Below are positions 7,704 to 16,170 of a stretch of 33,742 bases of DNA, in pieces. The translations under genes and the position numbers were made by a program. Each line of letters starts with the position of its first letter. The stretch's first letter is position 1. Origin of the DNA: Microcystis elabens FACHB-917. GTDB lineage: Bacteria; Cyanobacteriota; Cyanobacteriia; PCC-6307; Cyanobiaceae. The stretch is taken from assembly GCF_014698445.1 (NCBI RefSeq), contig NZ_JACJSZ010000034.1:1-33742 (forward strand), read 5' to 3'. Below the pieces are notes generated by a model that was not told where the DNA came from, ran no database searches, and saw only the letters and a program-made list of their open reading frames with translations.

Positions 7704-8882
7704 ATGGACACCTATGGGCGGTATCCCCTGGCCCTGAGCCGCGGCCGCGGGGTCTGGCTGTGGGATGACCATGGCCGGCGCTATCTCGACATGGTGGCCG
7801 GCATCGCTGTCTGCACCCTGGGCCACAGCGATCCGGTGCTGCAGCGGCGGCTCTGTCGGCAGCTGGACCGTCTCCAGCACGTCTCCAACCTGTATCGGAT
7901 CCCTGAGCAGGAGGCCCTGGCCGGGGCGATCACCGCCCGCAGCTGCGCCGACCGGGTCTTTTTCTGCAATTCCGGCGCCGAGGCCAACGAGGCCGCCATC
8001 AAGCTGGCCCGCAAGCACGGCCACCTGGTGCGTGGGATCGCCGATCCGCTGATCCTCACCGCCGAGGCCAGCTTCCACGGCCGCACCCTGGCGGCGGTGA
8101 CCGCCACGGGCCAGCCGAAGTACCACCAGGGTTTCGAGCCCATGGTGTCGGGCTTCCGCTACTTCCCCTACAACGACATCGCCGGCTTTGAAGCCCTGCT
8201 GGCCTCCTGTGAGGCCGATGGGCCCCGGGTGGCGGCCGTGCTGCTCGAGCCGATCCAGGGCGAGGGCGGGGTCAACCCCGGCGATCCGGCCTTCTTCCGG
8301 CGCGTGCGGGAGCTCTGCGATGCCCACCGCATCCTGCTCGTCTTCGATGAGGTGCAGATCGGCGTCGGCCGCAGCGGCCACTGGTGGGGCTACGAACAGC
8401 TCGGGGTCGAGCCCGATGCCCTGACCATGGCCAAGGGCCTCGGCGGCGGCATCCCCATCGGGGCCCTGGCGGTGAAGGCCGCGGCCGACCACTTCCGCCC
8501 CGGCGACCACGCCAGCACCTTCGGCGGCAACCCCTTCGCCTGCCGCGCCGGCCTGACGGTGATCGAGGAGATTGAACGCCGGGGCCTGCTGGCGAAGGTG
8601 AGCGCCAACGCAGCCCTGCTCCAGTCCCTGCTCCAGGAGCTGGTGGGCCGCCACCCCGAGCGGCTGGCCGGCGAGCGCGGCTGGGGTCTGCTGCGGGGCC
8701 TGGTGCTGCGCGAGGGCGGACCCACGGCGCCGGAGATCGTCCAAGCCGCCATGGCGGAACGTCTGCTGCTCGTGCCGGCCGGCCCCGGGGTGGTGCGGTT
8801 CGTGCCGCCGCTGGTGGTCAAGCCTCGCCAGCTGCGCAAGGCGGTGAAGCGCCTGGAAAAGGCCCTGCGCAGCCTGGCCTGA
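7704..8882 (+). CDS. argD: Acetylornithine aminotransferase
   Basis: A PLP-dependent class-III aminotransferase that makes N-acetylornithine from N-acetylglutamate semialdehyde in arginine synthesis. It shows the cofactor-phosphate motif FFCNSGAEANEAAIKLARK, the Asp that holds the pyridine ring in LLVFDEVQIGVGRSG, the Schiff-base Lys in TMAKGLGGGIPIGA, and TFGGNPFACRAG. I chose the ATG at 7704, giving 392 residues beginning MDTYGRYPLALSRG. A GTG lies one codon upstream, and further upstream the open frame runs back through the tRNA and cannot be coding. Succinyl-diaminopimelate or ornithine transaminase activity cannot be excluded from sequence. folC follows after 13 bases. Confidence 0.94.
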   Translation: MDTYGRYPLALSRGRGVWLWDDHGRRYLDMVAGIAVCTLGHSDPVLQRRLCRQLDRLQHVSNLYRIPEQEALAGAITARSCADRVFFCNSGAEANEAAIKLARKHGHLVRGIADPLILTAEASFHGRTLAAVTATGQPKYHQGFEPMVSGFRYFPYNDIAGFEALLASCEADGPRVAAVLLEPIQGEGGVNPGDPAFFRRVRELCDAHRILLVFDEVQIGVGRSGHWWGYEQLGVEPDALTMAKGLGGGIPIGALAVKAAADHFRPGDHASTFGGNPFACRAGLTVIEEIERRGLLAKVSANAALLQSLLQELVGRHPERLAGERGWGLLRGLVLREGGPTAPEIVQAAMAERLLLVPAGPGVVRFVPPLVVKPRQLRKAVKRLEKALRSLA

Positions 8883-8895
8883 TCCCTTCCTGTCC

Positions 8896-10215
8896 GTGCC
8901 GTCCCCGCTGCCCCCCCCGGTCGACCTGGGCGACCTGCTCGAACCCTTCGCCAGCCGCGGCGTCGACCTGGGCCTGGAGCGGCTGGCCGGCGCCCTTGCA
9001 GAGGGGGGCCATCCGGAGCGGCGCTTCGCCGCCGCCCAGGTGGCCGGTACCAACGGCAAGGGCTCGATCTGCACCTTCCTGCACGCGATCCTGCGGGCCA
9101 CCGGCGTGCGCGTGGGCACCTACCGCTCCCCCCACCTGGTGAGCTGGTGCGAGCGGATCCAGGTCAATGACGCCTGGATCACGCCCACCACCCTGCGGGG
9201 CGACCTGGCCCGCTGGCAGCCCCTCGCCCGCCAGCACCGGCTCACCCCCTTCGAACTGATCACGGCCGCGGCCTTCGAGCACTTCGCCCGCGAGCGGGTC
9301 GATCTGGCGGTGCTGGAGGTGGGCCTGGGGGGACGGCTTGATGCCACCACCGTCCACCCCCGCCGCCCCGTGATCGGCTTCGGGGCCATCGGCCTTGACC
9401 ACCGCGAGCACCTGGGCGACACCCTGGCCGCCATCGCCGCCGAGAAGGCCGCCGTGATGGGACCGGGCTGCCGGGCCTTCAGCGCCGCCCAGGAACCGGA
9501 GGCCCGCCGGGTGCTGGAGGCGGAGGCCCGCCGCCGCGGCGCCAGCCTGGAGTGGCTCGACCCCCTGCCCGCCGTGGCCGACGGGGGGCCCCGCCTGGGC
9601 CTGGCGGGGGAGCTGCAGCGCCACAACGGGGCCGTGGCGGTGGCCCTGGCCCGGGCCCTGACCGCCCCGGACGGCCCCCTGGGTGGCACGCACCTGGACG
9701 CATCCACGATCCGCACCGGCCTGGAGGCCGCCCGCTGGCCGGGGCGGCTGGAGCACCGCCGCTGGCGCGGCCGCGAACTGCTGATCGACGGGGCCCACAA
9801 TCCCCCGGCGGCGGCGACCCTGCGCCGCGAGCTCGACCGGCTCGACGGCGACAGCCAGGAGGGGGGCCGGCCGCGCCGCTGGCTGCTGGGCATCCAGCGC
9901 CACAAGGAGGGCGCGGTGATGCTGGAGGAGCTGCTGCGCCCCGGCGATCGGGCGGCGGTGGTGGCGGTGCCGGAGCACGCCAGCTGGACGCTGGAGGAGC
10001 TGGCCGCCGCCTGTCCGGACAAGGCCGACCAGCTTGAGGAGGCCGGCAGCCTGACCGCCGGTCTGGACAGCCTGCTGCCGGGCGGGCCCCTGCCGGTGGT
10101 TGCCGGCTCCCTGTTCCTGCTGGGGGCCGTGCTGCCCCTGCTCGACGCGCCGGAGGCTGACGAAGTCCCCGGGCCGGGTCAGCCTGGAGGGATCCCCGGC
10201 AGCCACGGTCCATGA
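8896..10215 (+). CDS. folC: Folylpolyglutamate / dihydrofolate synthase
   Basis: A Mur-ligase-superfamily enzyme that adds glutamate to dihydropteroate or folate using ATP. The P-loop is VAGTNGKGS (about residues 49-57), followed by FLHAILRATGVRVGTYRSPHL, LAVLEVGLGGRLDAT and, in the C-terminal domain, LLIDGAHNPPA. The 439 residues begin at a GTG (8896), the first usable start after argD. The C-terminal 30 residues (from about LDAPEADEVPG) look like low-conservation tail. The stop overlaps the ATG of the next gene by four bases (ATGA at 10212-10215), so translation of the two is probably coupled. Confidence 0.93.
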   Translation: MPSPLPPPVDLGDLLEPFASRGVDLGLERLAGALAEGGHPERRFAAAQVAGTNGKGSICTFLHAILRATGVRVGTYRSPHLVSWCERIQVNDAWITPTTLRGDLARWQPLARQHRLTPFELITAAAFEHFARERVDLAVLEVGLGGRLDATTVHPRRPVIGFGAIGLDHREHLGDTLAAIAAEKAAVMGPGCRAFSAAQEPEARRVLEAEARRRGASLEWLDPLPAVADGGPRLGLAGELQRHNGAVAVALARALTAPDGPLGGTHLDASTIRTGLEAARWPGRLEHRRWRGRELLIDGAHNPPAAATLRRELDRLDGDSQEGGRPRRWLLGIQRHKEGAVMLEELLRPGDRAAVVAVPEHASWTLEELAAACPDKADQLEEAGSLTAGLDSLLPGGPLPVVAGSLFLLGAVLPLLDAPEADEVPGPGQPGGIPGSHGP

Positions 10216-10736
10216 CGACGGCCCCCGCCTCCAAGGCTCCCCTGGCACCCCGGCGGGCCCTCCTGCTGCTGGGGCTCCTGCTCGGCCTGCTGCTGCTGGC
10301 CCCCTCCGGCGCCCTGGCCGACTTCCAGGACCGGGTCGACTACACCCTCACCAACCAGAGCGGCAAGGACTTCAGCGGCCAGCAGCTGGCCGGCAGCTCC
10401 TTCGCCGGGGCCACGGGCCGCCAGGCCCGTTTCCGGGACGCGGATCTGCACGGGGCGATCCTCACCCAGGCCGCCTTTCCGGAGGCCGACTTCCATGGCG
10501 CCGACCTCAGCGACGCCCTGATGGACAAGGTGGACATGAGCGGCACCGACCTGACCGGCGCGGTGCTGCGCGGAGCGATCGCCTCCGGCAGCAACTTCAC
10601 CGGCGCCACGGTCACTGATGCGGACTTCACCGATGCCCTGCTCGACCGGGTGGACCAGCGCAACCTCTGCCGGGAGGCCCGGGGCACCAACCCGGTGACC
10701 GGTGCCGACACCCGCCTGAGCCTGGACTGCCGCTGA
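10212..10736 (+). CDS. Exported pentapeptide-repeat protein
   Basis: The 174-residue protein has a signal peptide: a short basic start, a hydrophobic core LLLLGLLLGLLLLAPSG, and a likely cleavage after ALA (about residue 36). The mature part carries A(D/N)LXX-type pentapeptide repeats between about residues 52 and 145, for example ADLHGAILTQAAFPEADFHG and GTDLTGAVLRGAI, which fold as a square beta-helix. The C-terminus NLCREARGTNPVTG with SLDC is a short Cys-containing cap that I associate with cyanobacterial thylakoid-lumen pentapeptide proteins. The location is probably lumen or periplasm; the molecular role is unknown. It is coupled to folC by a four-base overlap and converges on the FAD oxidase. 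Confidence 0.88.
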   Translation: MTTAPASKAPLAPRRALLLLGLLLGLLLLAPSGALADFQDRVDYTLTNQSGKDFSGQQLAGSSFAGATGRQARFRDADLHGAILTQAAFPEADFHGADLSDALMDKVDMSGTDLTGAVLRGAIASGSNFTGATVTDADFTDALLDRVDQRNLCREARGTNPVTGADTRLSLDCR

Positions 10737-10754
10737 GACACCGGCGGGGCGTTC

Positions 10755-12155
10755 CTAGCCCGTCCAGCCCCGCAGCTTGCCCGGGTTCATCAGTCCGGCC
10801 GGGTCGAAGGCGGCCTTGGCCGCCACCTGATCGGCGTCCACCACCCCCAGGCCGCCGTCCTCGACGGTGATCACATGGGGATCGAAGGGCACCGCCCCGA
10901 GTTCGCGGCACTGGGCGACCAGATCGGCCAGGGCCTCGGGCCCCTGCCAGCGCACCAGGGGCAGGGCCGTCAGCCGTGGCTCACCCCGGTGGCGCACCCC
11001 TTCCAGGTGCCAGAAAACGTCGGAACCCCAGCGCTCCCGCACGGCCGCCAGCAGGGGAGCCTCCGGCCGGGGCAGCAGCAGCTGCAGGTAGGTCCACTCC
11101 GGCGCATGGGACCGCCAGTGCAGGGTGGTGTGGTTCCAGGTGAGTTCCCCCAGGGGCAGGCCCCGTGCCCGCCCCGGCTCCGGCCGCCGGCCCTGCCAGC
11201 GGATCCGGCCCCCCCGGGCCGCCAGCCAGCCCGGCAGGGCCTCGAGGCTGTCGGGGGCGGCGTGGAGCAGCAGGCGGTGCTCGCCGGCGCTGGCGGCGGG
11301 GCAGCCGGCGGGCCAGGGCATGGCCGCCGCCACCGGGGCCTCCAGCAGGCAGAGGGCGTTCAGCAGCAGGGCGGTGGTGGGCAGCTCCCTGGAGGCCTCC
11401 AGGGCCTCCTCCCAGCGGTCGAACCCCACCACCAGCTGCTCCCAGGCCACCGCTTCGGTGGTGGCCAGCCGCAGGGCGGTGATGATGCCGTTGGTTCCGT
11501 AGGCATGGTTGAGCGGGGCACTGGCGGCGGCGTCGAGCCGCAGCAGCCGCGGCTCGGCCTCCAGCGTCACCACCTCCAGCCCCAGCAGGTGGCCCGGATC
11601 ACGCAGGAATCCCCAGCGCAGGGACCCCAGCCCGCCCGATCCGCCGGCGATGAAGCCGCCGAGGGTGGCGCTGCGGTAGGTGCTGGGCGCCAGGCGCAGG
11701 GCGCGGCCGCGGGCCAGCAGCTGGCCATCCAGATGGGCCAGGGTGCAGCCGGCTTCCGCCTCCGCCACACCGCTCCCCGGATCCACCTCCCGCAGCCGGT
11801 TCAGGCCGCCCATGTCGAGCACCAGGCCGCCGGCCAGCGGCACGCACTGGCCGTAGTTCCCGGTGCCGGCGCCCCGCACGGTCAGCGGCACCCGGTGGCG
11901 GGCGCAGGCGCCGGCCACCGCCATCACCTGCTCCAGCCGCTCCACCTTCACCGCCAGCTGGGCCCTGCGGCCCTTCAGCAGCGGCTCGAGCACGGGGGAA
12001 TAGTCGTGGAAGTCGGCCGAAAGCCTGGCCAGCTCACCGGGAGAGAGGATCGGCGTCAGCCCCGCGGGGCCGGCAGCCAGTTCGGCGGCCAGGGGCCGGA
12101 TCCATTCCGGATCGGCGGGTGCGGGGAGGTTCCCCGGCAGGGCGTTGTCAGGCAT
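10755..12155 (-). CDS. FAD-linked oxidase (GlcD/D-lactate dehydrogenase type)
   Basis: A VAO/PCMH-family flavoprotein of 466 residues. The FAD-binding half has RHRVPLTVRGAGTGNYGQ, PLAGGLVLDMGGLNRL and LGGFIAGGSGGLGSLRWG. The C-terminal end has the family signature FDPAGLMNPGKL. Members oxidise 2-hydroxy acids such as glycolate or lactate, passing electrons to a quinone or another protein. The substrate here cannot be told. There is no iron-sulfur domain and no separate glcE/glcF next to it. Its start overlaps the end of the amidohydrolase gene by eight bases, so the two are cotranscribed. Confidence 0.85.
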   Translation of the reverse strand: MPDNALPGNLPAPADPEWIRPLAAELAAGPAGLTPILSPGELARLSADFHDYSPVLEPLLKGRRAQLAVKVERLEQVMAVAGACARHRVPLTVRGAGTGNYGQCVPLAGGLVLDMGGLNRLREVDPGSGVAEAEAGCTLAHLDGQLLARGRALRLAPSTYRSATLGGFIAGGSGGLGSLRWGFLRDPGHLLGLEVVTLEAEPRLLRLDAAASAPLNHAYGTNGIITALRLATTEAVAWEQLVVGFDRWEEALEASRELPTTALLLNALCLLEAPVAAAMPWPAGCPAASAGEHRLLLHAAPDSLEALPGWLAARGGRIRWQGRRPEPGRARGLPLGELTWNHTTLHWRSHAPEWTYLQLLLPRPEAPLLAAVRERWGSDVFWHLEGVRHRGEPRLTALPLVRWQGPEALADLVAQCRELGAVPFDPHVITVEDGGLGVVDADQVAAKAAFDPAGLMNPGKLRGWTG

Positions 12156-13461
12156 GGCAGGCGGTCAGGGAAGGGGACGGCTCCTCACAGGGGGGTGGAT
12201 CCAGCCAGCGGCCGGCCCGCAGCACCCGCCGCCGGGGCGGGCGGGCCAGCAGCTCGGCCCAGGAGGGGGCCCCCAGCACGACCAGATCGGCCGGCCCTCC
12301 CTCCCGCAGAACCCCGTCCCACTCCAGACCCAGCAGCTGGGCCGCGGCGGTGCTGAAGGGGCTCAGACCCAGGCGCCGCCAGGGCATCAGATGGCTGGCG
12401 GCCAGGCTGAAGCGCAGCAGGGCGATGGGATCGAAATCACCCCCGGGGAACCAGGGGTCCTGGACATTGTCGGCCCCCACCGCCACGGTCACCCCAGCCT
12501 CTTGCAGCTGGCGGATCGGGGCCTGGGGCCGCAGCGACGGGGTGCGGCGGTGGTGCTTGCCCAGCAGCCAGAGATTGGTGGTGGGCAGGGCCACCACCCC
12601 CACCGCCGCAGACGCCATCGCTTCGGCCAGGCGGCGACAGGACCGGTCGGCCATCAGACCCATGCTGCTGGCGTGGCTGCAGGTGAGCGGCACCACGATG
12701 CGATGGCGCAGCAGCAGCTCGCTCACCAGGGCCACGCCGCGGCCGTGCTCCTCGGCGCTCTCGTCGACGTGCAGATCCACGCCGCAGCCGAGGCGCTCCG
12801 CCAGCCGCAGCAGGGCCAGCAGGCCGGCGCGGTCGGTCGGCGTCGAGCGGAAGGGGGCGCCGAGCACGCCCCCCAGCAGGCCGCCGCGGGCGGCGACCCA
12901 GGCGGCGAAGGCCTCCCCCTCGGCCGTGCGCCAGTGGCCCACCGGCACCAGGGCCACCAGCTGCAGCTCCACTCGGCCGCGCCAGCGGTCGCGCAGCTCC
13001 AGCAGCGCCTCCCAGCTGGGGGCGGCCCCGGGGCCGAGGCTGTCGATGTGGCTGCGGATCGCCCGCAGGCCGTAGCGCCAGGCCCGCTCCAGGGCCCGCT
13101 CCCCCCGTCGGCGCACCGTCTCGGCCGTTCTGTGGGCCGCCTCGCGCCCGTTCGCCGCCATGGCGCCGGCCATGGTCCCCTCGGGGTTGGGGAAGTCCTC
13201 GCCGCTGAAGGCCTTGTCGAGGTGGGCATGGGGCTCCACCAGCGGCGTCAGCGCCAGGGGGGCCGGCGAGCCGTCCCCCCTGGCGTCGCCGGAGCCGGCG
13301 GCCAGCCCGTGGATGGTGCGGATCCGTCCGTCGCCGTGCTCCAGTTGCACCGTCACCAGCCCCTGCTCGTCCGCGGCCGGCAGGGGGCAGCAGGGGTCGA
13401 GCAGGAGCCGTGGGACCCGCAGCGGGGGCAGGCGGCCGGGAGGAGGGGGCGCCCCGCTCAC
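12148..13461 (-). CDS. Cytosine-deaminase-like amidohydrolase
   Basis: A metal-dependent amidohydrolase of 437 residues. Metal and catalytic motifs in order: PLVEPHAHLDKAF (the HxH pair and the carbamylated-Lys-free cytosine deaminase style start), SHIDSLGPGA, VDLHVDESAEEHG, TCSHASSM and VGADNVQDPWFPGGDFDP, the last close to the DDxxDPWYPxG of CodA. This supports deamination of cytosine or a related ring, such as a pterin or creatinine-like amide; the natural substrate is uncertain. The GTG at 13461 is the best start because it overlaps the preceding stop as GTGA. A much longer open frame upstream is not coding, since it runs through the next gene antisense to its neighbours and through tRNA-His. 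Confidence 0.82.
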   Translation of the reverse strand: MSGAPPPPGRLPPLRVPRLLLDPCCPLPAADEQGLVTVQLEHGDGRIRTIHGLAAGSGDARGDGSPAPLALTPLVEPHAHLDKAFSGEDFPNPEGTMAGAMAANGREAAHRTAETVRRRGERALERAWRYGLRAIRSHIDSLGPGAAPSWEALLELRDRWRGRVELQLVALVPVGHWRTAEGEAFAAWVAARGGLLGGVLGAPFRSTPTDRAGLLALLRLAERLGCGVDLHVDESAEEHGRGVALVSELLLRHRIVVPLTCSHASSMGLMADRSCRRLAEAMASAAVGVVALPTTNLWLLGKHHRRTPSLRPQAPIRQLQEAGVTVAVGADNVQDPWFPGGDFDPIALLRFSLAASHLMPWRRLGLSPFSTAAAQLLGLEWDGVLREGGPADLVVLGAPSWAELLARPPRRRVLRAGRWLDPPPCEEPSPSLTACHA

Positions 13462-13892
13462 GGCATCGGGCTGGCCGGTACGCTCTCGCCGGCGCTGAGG
13501 AGCACGAAATGGCCGGCCATCGCCAGGGTGACGGCGTCGTAGCGGGGGATGCTCCAGTTGGGCAGCACCTTCTCGCCTCCCAGCCGGGTGCCGTAGATGC
13601 TCAGCAGAACGAAGTTGTAGCGGCGTGAGTGCTCCCGGGCCAGGCGACCCAGCACCTTGCGCTGGGAGCGCACCAGCTCCGGACAGTTCTGGATCAGCAG
13701 CCGGGCCAGCAGGGGCAGGCCCTCGTCGCGGCACAGCTCCTCGCTGGCCAGTTGGGTGAGCTTCTCGGCCGCGAACTCCTCGAAGGCCGCCGGCCCGGGA
13801 TTGGTGACGGCAAGGCCGATCAGCCCCCCCGCGACGGCGATGAGGCCCAGAAGACCGGAAACGGTGCGGGTGGTGGTGGTCGGCGGTGGCAA
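13458..13892 (-). CDS. DUF4359 protein with N-terminal membrane anchor
   Basis: The 144-residue protein has one hydrophobic helix near the N-terminus (LLGLIAVAGGLIGLAVT, about residues 14-30), followed by NPGPAAFEEFAAEKL, an ELCRD...QNC segment with two Cys, and RRYNFVLLSIYGTRL. This pattern of NP-x5-YxxFA, Cys, Cys and NFxLxSIY is how I remember DUF4359, a cyanobacterial family of unknown function, probably periplasmic or lumenal. The start is a TTG at 13892; no ATG or GTG is available before the helix. It ends in a four-base overlap with the amidohydrolase (GTGA), so the two and the FAD oxidase form one minus-strand operon. Confidence 0.75.
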   Translation of the reverse strand: MPPPTTTTRTVSGLLGLIAVAGGLIGLAVTNPGPAAFEEFAAEKLTQLASEELCRDEGLPLLARLLIQNCPELVRSQRKVLGRLAREHSRRYNFVLLSIYGTRLGGEKVLPNWSIPRYDAVTLAMAGHFVLLSAGESVPASPMP

Positions 13893-13936
13893 GAGGGGGG
13901 GCCGGCAGGCTCGCTTGATACATTGGCAAAGACCAC

Positions 13937-14010
13937 GGCGGGCGTCGCCAAGTGGTTAAGGCAGTGGCTTGTGGCGCCACCATTCGGGGGTTCGAGTCCC
14001 CTCGCTCGCC
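13937..14010 (+). tRNA. tRNA-His (anticodon GTG)
   Basis: Acceptor GCGGGCG pairs with CGCTCGC (one G-U). It has the histidine-specific extra G at -1 (13937) opposite C73 (14010). The anticodon stem GTGGC/GCCAC surrounds loop TTGTGGC, giving GTG. The D-arm AAGTGGTTAAGGC and T-arm GGGGGTTCGAGTCCCC are normal. It is transcribed against both neighbouring protein genes. Confidence 0.95.
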
Positions 14011-14016
14011 CTTCAG

Positions 14017-14046
14017 GCCCGGCGCTACGGCGTCGGGCTTCTTTCT
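14017..14046 (+). terminator. Rho-independent terminator after tRNA-His
   Basis: A 9-bp stem (14017-14025 with 14030-14038, one G-T pair) closes a TACG loop as C(TACG)G, a very stable UNCG tetraloop. It is followed by TTCTTTCTT. The stem lies partly inside the last codons of the convergent DUF1611 gene. Confidence 0.75.
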
Positions 14047-15104
14047 TGGCTGAAGAGCAGCTCCAGCAGGGCCTCGCCGCCCTGACGCACCGGATCGACG
14101 CAGGGGAGCCCCGTGTCCCTGGCTGTGGCCGTCAGGGCCGCCGCCGCCGCCGCCCCGTCCAGGTGGGCGGTGTTGAGGGCGATGGCCGCCACCCTGGGGG
14201 GCGGAGCCGATCCAGCCGGCCGGCCCAGGGCCGCCAGCGCCTCCACGGCGGCGATCACCTGGCCGAGGGGAGGGAGGGGGCAATCCGCCAGCCGCTGGAT
14301 CGCGTGCTGCCCGGCGCGGTGGACCAGCAGCAGATCGGTGGGCTGGCTGCCGCGGATCAGGGGCAGGGTGGCGCTCGATCCGGGATGGCAGAGGGAGCCC
14401 TGTCCCTCGATCAGCACCAGGGTGTCCGGGCCGGCGCCGCCGGCCGCGGCCAGCACCGCCGCCTCGACGGCGCCGGCGGCGTAATCGATGCGCACCGCAT
14501 CGAGGGCCACCCCGCCGCCGCTGATCAGGATGCCGGCCTGCCCGGTGCCGACGAAGCGAGCCTCACGGCCGCGGCGCCGGGCCGCGGCCAGCAGCTCCAG
14601 GCAGGCGCTCATCTTGCCCACCGACATGTCCGTGCCCACGGCCAGCAGCCGGCGGCACGGCAGCGCTGCGGCAAGGCCGCAGGCGACGCTCAAGCCCGGG
14701 GGCTCCCGGCGCAGGTCCCAGATCCAGCGCCCTGGCCGCACCAGGGCCGCCAGGGACGGATCGTCCGCCAGGCGGCTGTGCAGACCGCTGGCCACCGACA
14801 GCCCCGCCGCCAGGGCGGCCGCCACATCGGAGCCCATCCCGTCCGGCAGACGGCCGCCGGAGGGTGCAAGCCCCACCACCGCCACCTCGGGAGCGAACGG
14901 CAGCGCCTCCGCCAGCGACCCCACCACCGGCACGGCCCGATCGATGCCGGTGAGCGCCCGCAGGTCGGCGCCGGGGTGGGCCGGGTCCACCACCGCCACG
15001 ATCGGACCGGGGCGGTACCGCAGCATCGCCAGACCCGTCTTGCCGCCGAGGTTGTCCAGGCCGCCGTGCTGCAGCAGCACGATCGGGGTGTCAGCCCCGA
15101 ACAT
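14025..15104 (-). CDS. DUF1611 protein, DgcN-like (D-glutamate N-acetyltransferase family)
   Basis: A DUF1611 protein of 359 residues with a Rossmann-like N-terminal domain and a C-terminal P-loop domain. Motifs: VGTDMSVGKMSACLEL (Walker-A-like), FVGTGQAGILISGGGVALDAV and LVLIEGQGSLCHPG. Characterised DUF1611 members include DgcN, which N-acetylates D-glutamate and works with the epimerase DgcA. The adjacent upstream gene here is an enolase-superfamily epimerase and overlaps this one by 14 bases, matching that pairing. Whether the substrate is D-Glu or a muropeptide fragment is inference. The gene ends inside the tRNA-His terminator. Confidence 0.82.
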   Translation of the reverse strand: MFGADTPIVLLQHGGLDNLGGKTGLAMLRYRPGPIVAVVDPAHPGADLRALTGIDRAVPVVGSLAEALPFAPEVAVVGLAPSGGRLPDGMGSDVAAALAAGLSVASGLHSRLADDPSLAALVRPGRWIWDLRREPPGLSVACGLAAALPCRRLLAVGTDMSVGKMSACLELLAAARRRGREARFVGTGQAGILISGGGVALDAVRIDYAAGAVEAAVLAAAGGAGPDTLVLIEGQGSLCHPGSSATLPLIRGSQPTDLLLVHRAGQHAIQRLADCPLPPLGQVIAAVEALAALGRPAGSAPPPRVAAIALNTAHLDGAAAAAALTATARDTGLPCVDPVRQGGEALLELLFSQERSPTP

Positions 15105-16170
15105 GGAGCACCCCCAGGCCGGGGCCTGTCCCCGGCCTCAGCCGATCCACTTCGATCACGGGCCCGGTGAAGGGGTCGTCCACCAGGTTCAGGTGACTGT
15201 CGAGATCCGGCCAGCGCACTAGGGGCAGCAGCTGGGCCGCGGCGCCGTTGAGCAGGGCGCTGTCGGAGTAGCAGCCGAGCATCACCCCGAGGCCCAGCCG
15301 ACGGGCGGCCCTGGCCATCAACAGGGCTTCCGCCAGCCCGCCGCTCTTGAGCAGCTTGATGTTCACCCCGTCGACGTAGGGGGCGAGCCGCACCAGGTCG
15401 GCCAGGTTCCAGCAGCTCTCATCGGCCACCAGGGCGATCGGGCACTCCAGCTCCAGGGCGGCGAAGGCGGCGCAGTCGGCCTCGGGATCCTCGAGGGGGG
15501 CCAGGGGCTGCTCCACCAGCGCCACCCCCTGATCCGCCAGCCAGCCCACCATGGTGCAGGCCTGCTCCAGACTCCAGCCGCCGTTGGCGTCCACCTGCAG
15601 CTCACCGGCCAGCCCCAGGCTCTGGCGGCACCGCTCCAGCGCCTCGGCCACCGCCCGCACCAGGGCCCGGTCATGGTCGAGACCCTCCGGACTGCCGAGC
15701 TTGAGCTTGATGCGGCTGGCGGGCAGCTGCTGCCACCAGCGCTCCAGCCGCTCCAGCACCGCCGCCTCACCGCCGAGCCCCAGGGTCACGCTGGTGGGGG
15801 CAATGGCGGCGTCATCGAGACCCCAGAGCCGCCACAGCGGCTCGCCCAGCCGCTGCCCCCACCAGTCGTGCAGGGCCAGGTCGACGGCGCAGCGGGCCGG
15901 GGGCGAGAGTGGCTCCAGCAGGGGCTCGAGGGCCTGGAACGGATCCGGGGCGACGCTTTCGAGGGCCGGCAGGACGGCCTCCAGTTCGGCGGCCAGGTCG
16001 TCGGTCCGGTAGCTCCTGTGGCCGGTGTCGAAGCCGCCGGTCTCGCCGCGGCCGGTGATGCCGTCATGCTCGACCTCCAGCAGGAGATGCTCCACGGCGG
16101 CGGTGGTGCCTCGGCTGATGGCCAGGGGCACCGCCTTGGTGAGGGGAAAGCGGCTCAGGCGGCAGCGCAT
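15091..16170 (-). CDS. Dipeptide epimerase-like enolase-superfamily enzyme
   Basis: The 359 residues match the muconate-lactonizing/Ala-Glu epimerase subgroup. A capping domain starts MRCRLSRFPLTKAVPLAISRG, then comes the barrel with catalytic KxK (SRIKLKLGS), the metal ligands Asp (VDANGGW), Glu (VEQPL) and Asp (VADES), and the second catalytic Lys (VNIKLLKSGG). These fit a two-base 1,1-proton-transfer epimerase or racemase. L-Ala-D/L-Glu epimerase of peptidoglycan recycling and N-acetyl-D-Glu racemase (DgcA) are the main candidates; o-succinylbenzoate synthase (MenC) is less likely. It overlaps the DgcN-like gene downstream and is divergent from miaB across 79 bases, which should hold both promoters. 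Confidence 0.86.
   Translation of the reverse strand: MRCRLSRFPLTKAVPLAISRGTTAAVEHLLLEVEHDGITGRGETGGFDTGHRSYRTDDLAAELEAVLPALESVAPDPFQALEPLLEPLSPPARCAVDLALHDWWGQRLGEPLWRLWGLDDAAIAPTSVTLGLGGEAAVLERLERWWQQLPASRIKLKLGSPEGLDHDRALVRAVAEALERCRQSLGLAGELQVDANGGWSLEQACTMVGWLADQGVALVEQPLAPLEDPEADCAAFAALELECPIALVADESCWNLADLVRLAPYVDGVNIKLLKSGGLAEALLMARAARRLGLGVMLGCYSDSALLNGAAAQLLPLVRWPDLDSHLNLVDDPFTGPVIEVDRLRPGTGPGLGVLHVRG

Noticed and set aside
13462-14283. Upstream extension of the amidohydrolase frame
   Set aside because: It overlaps DUF4359 in another frame, tRNA-His and the DUF1611 gene. The translation is Pro/Arg/Gly-rich without motifs, and a GTG start at 13461 overlaps the previous stop.
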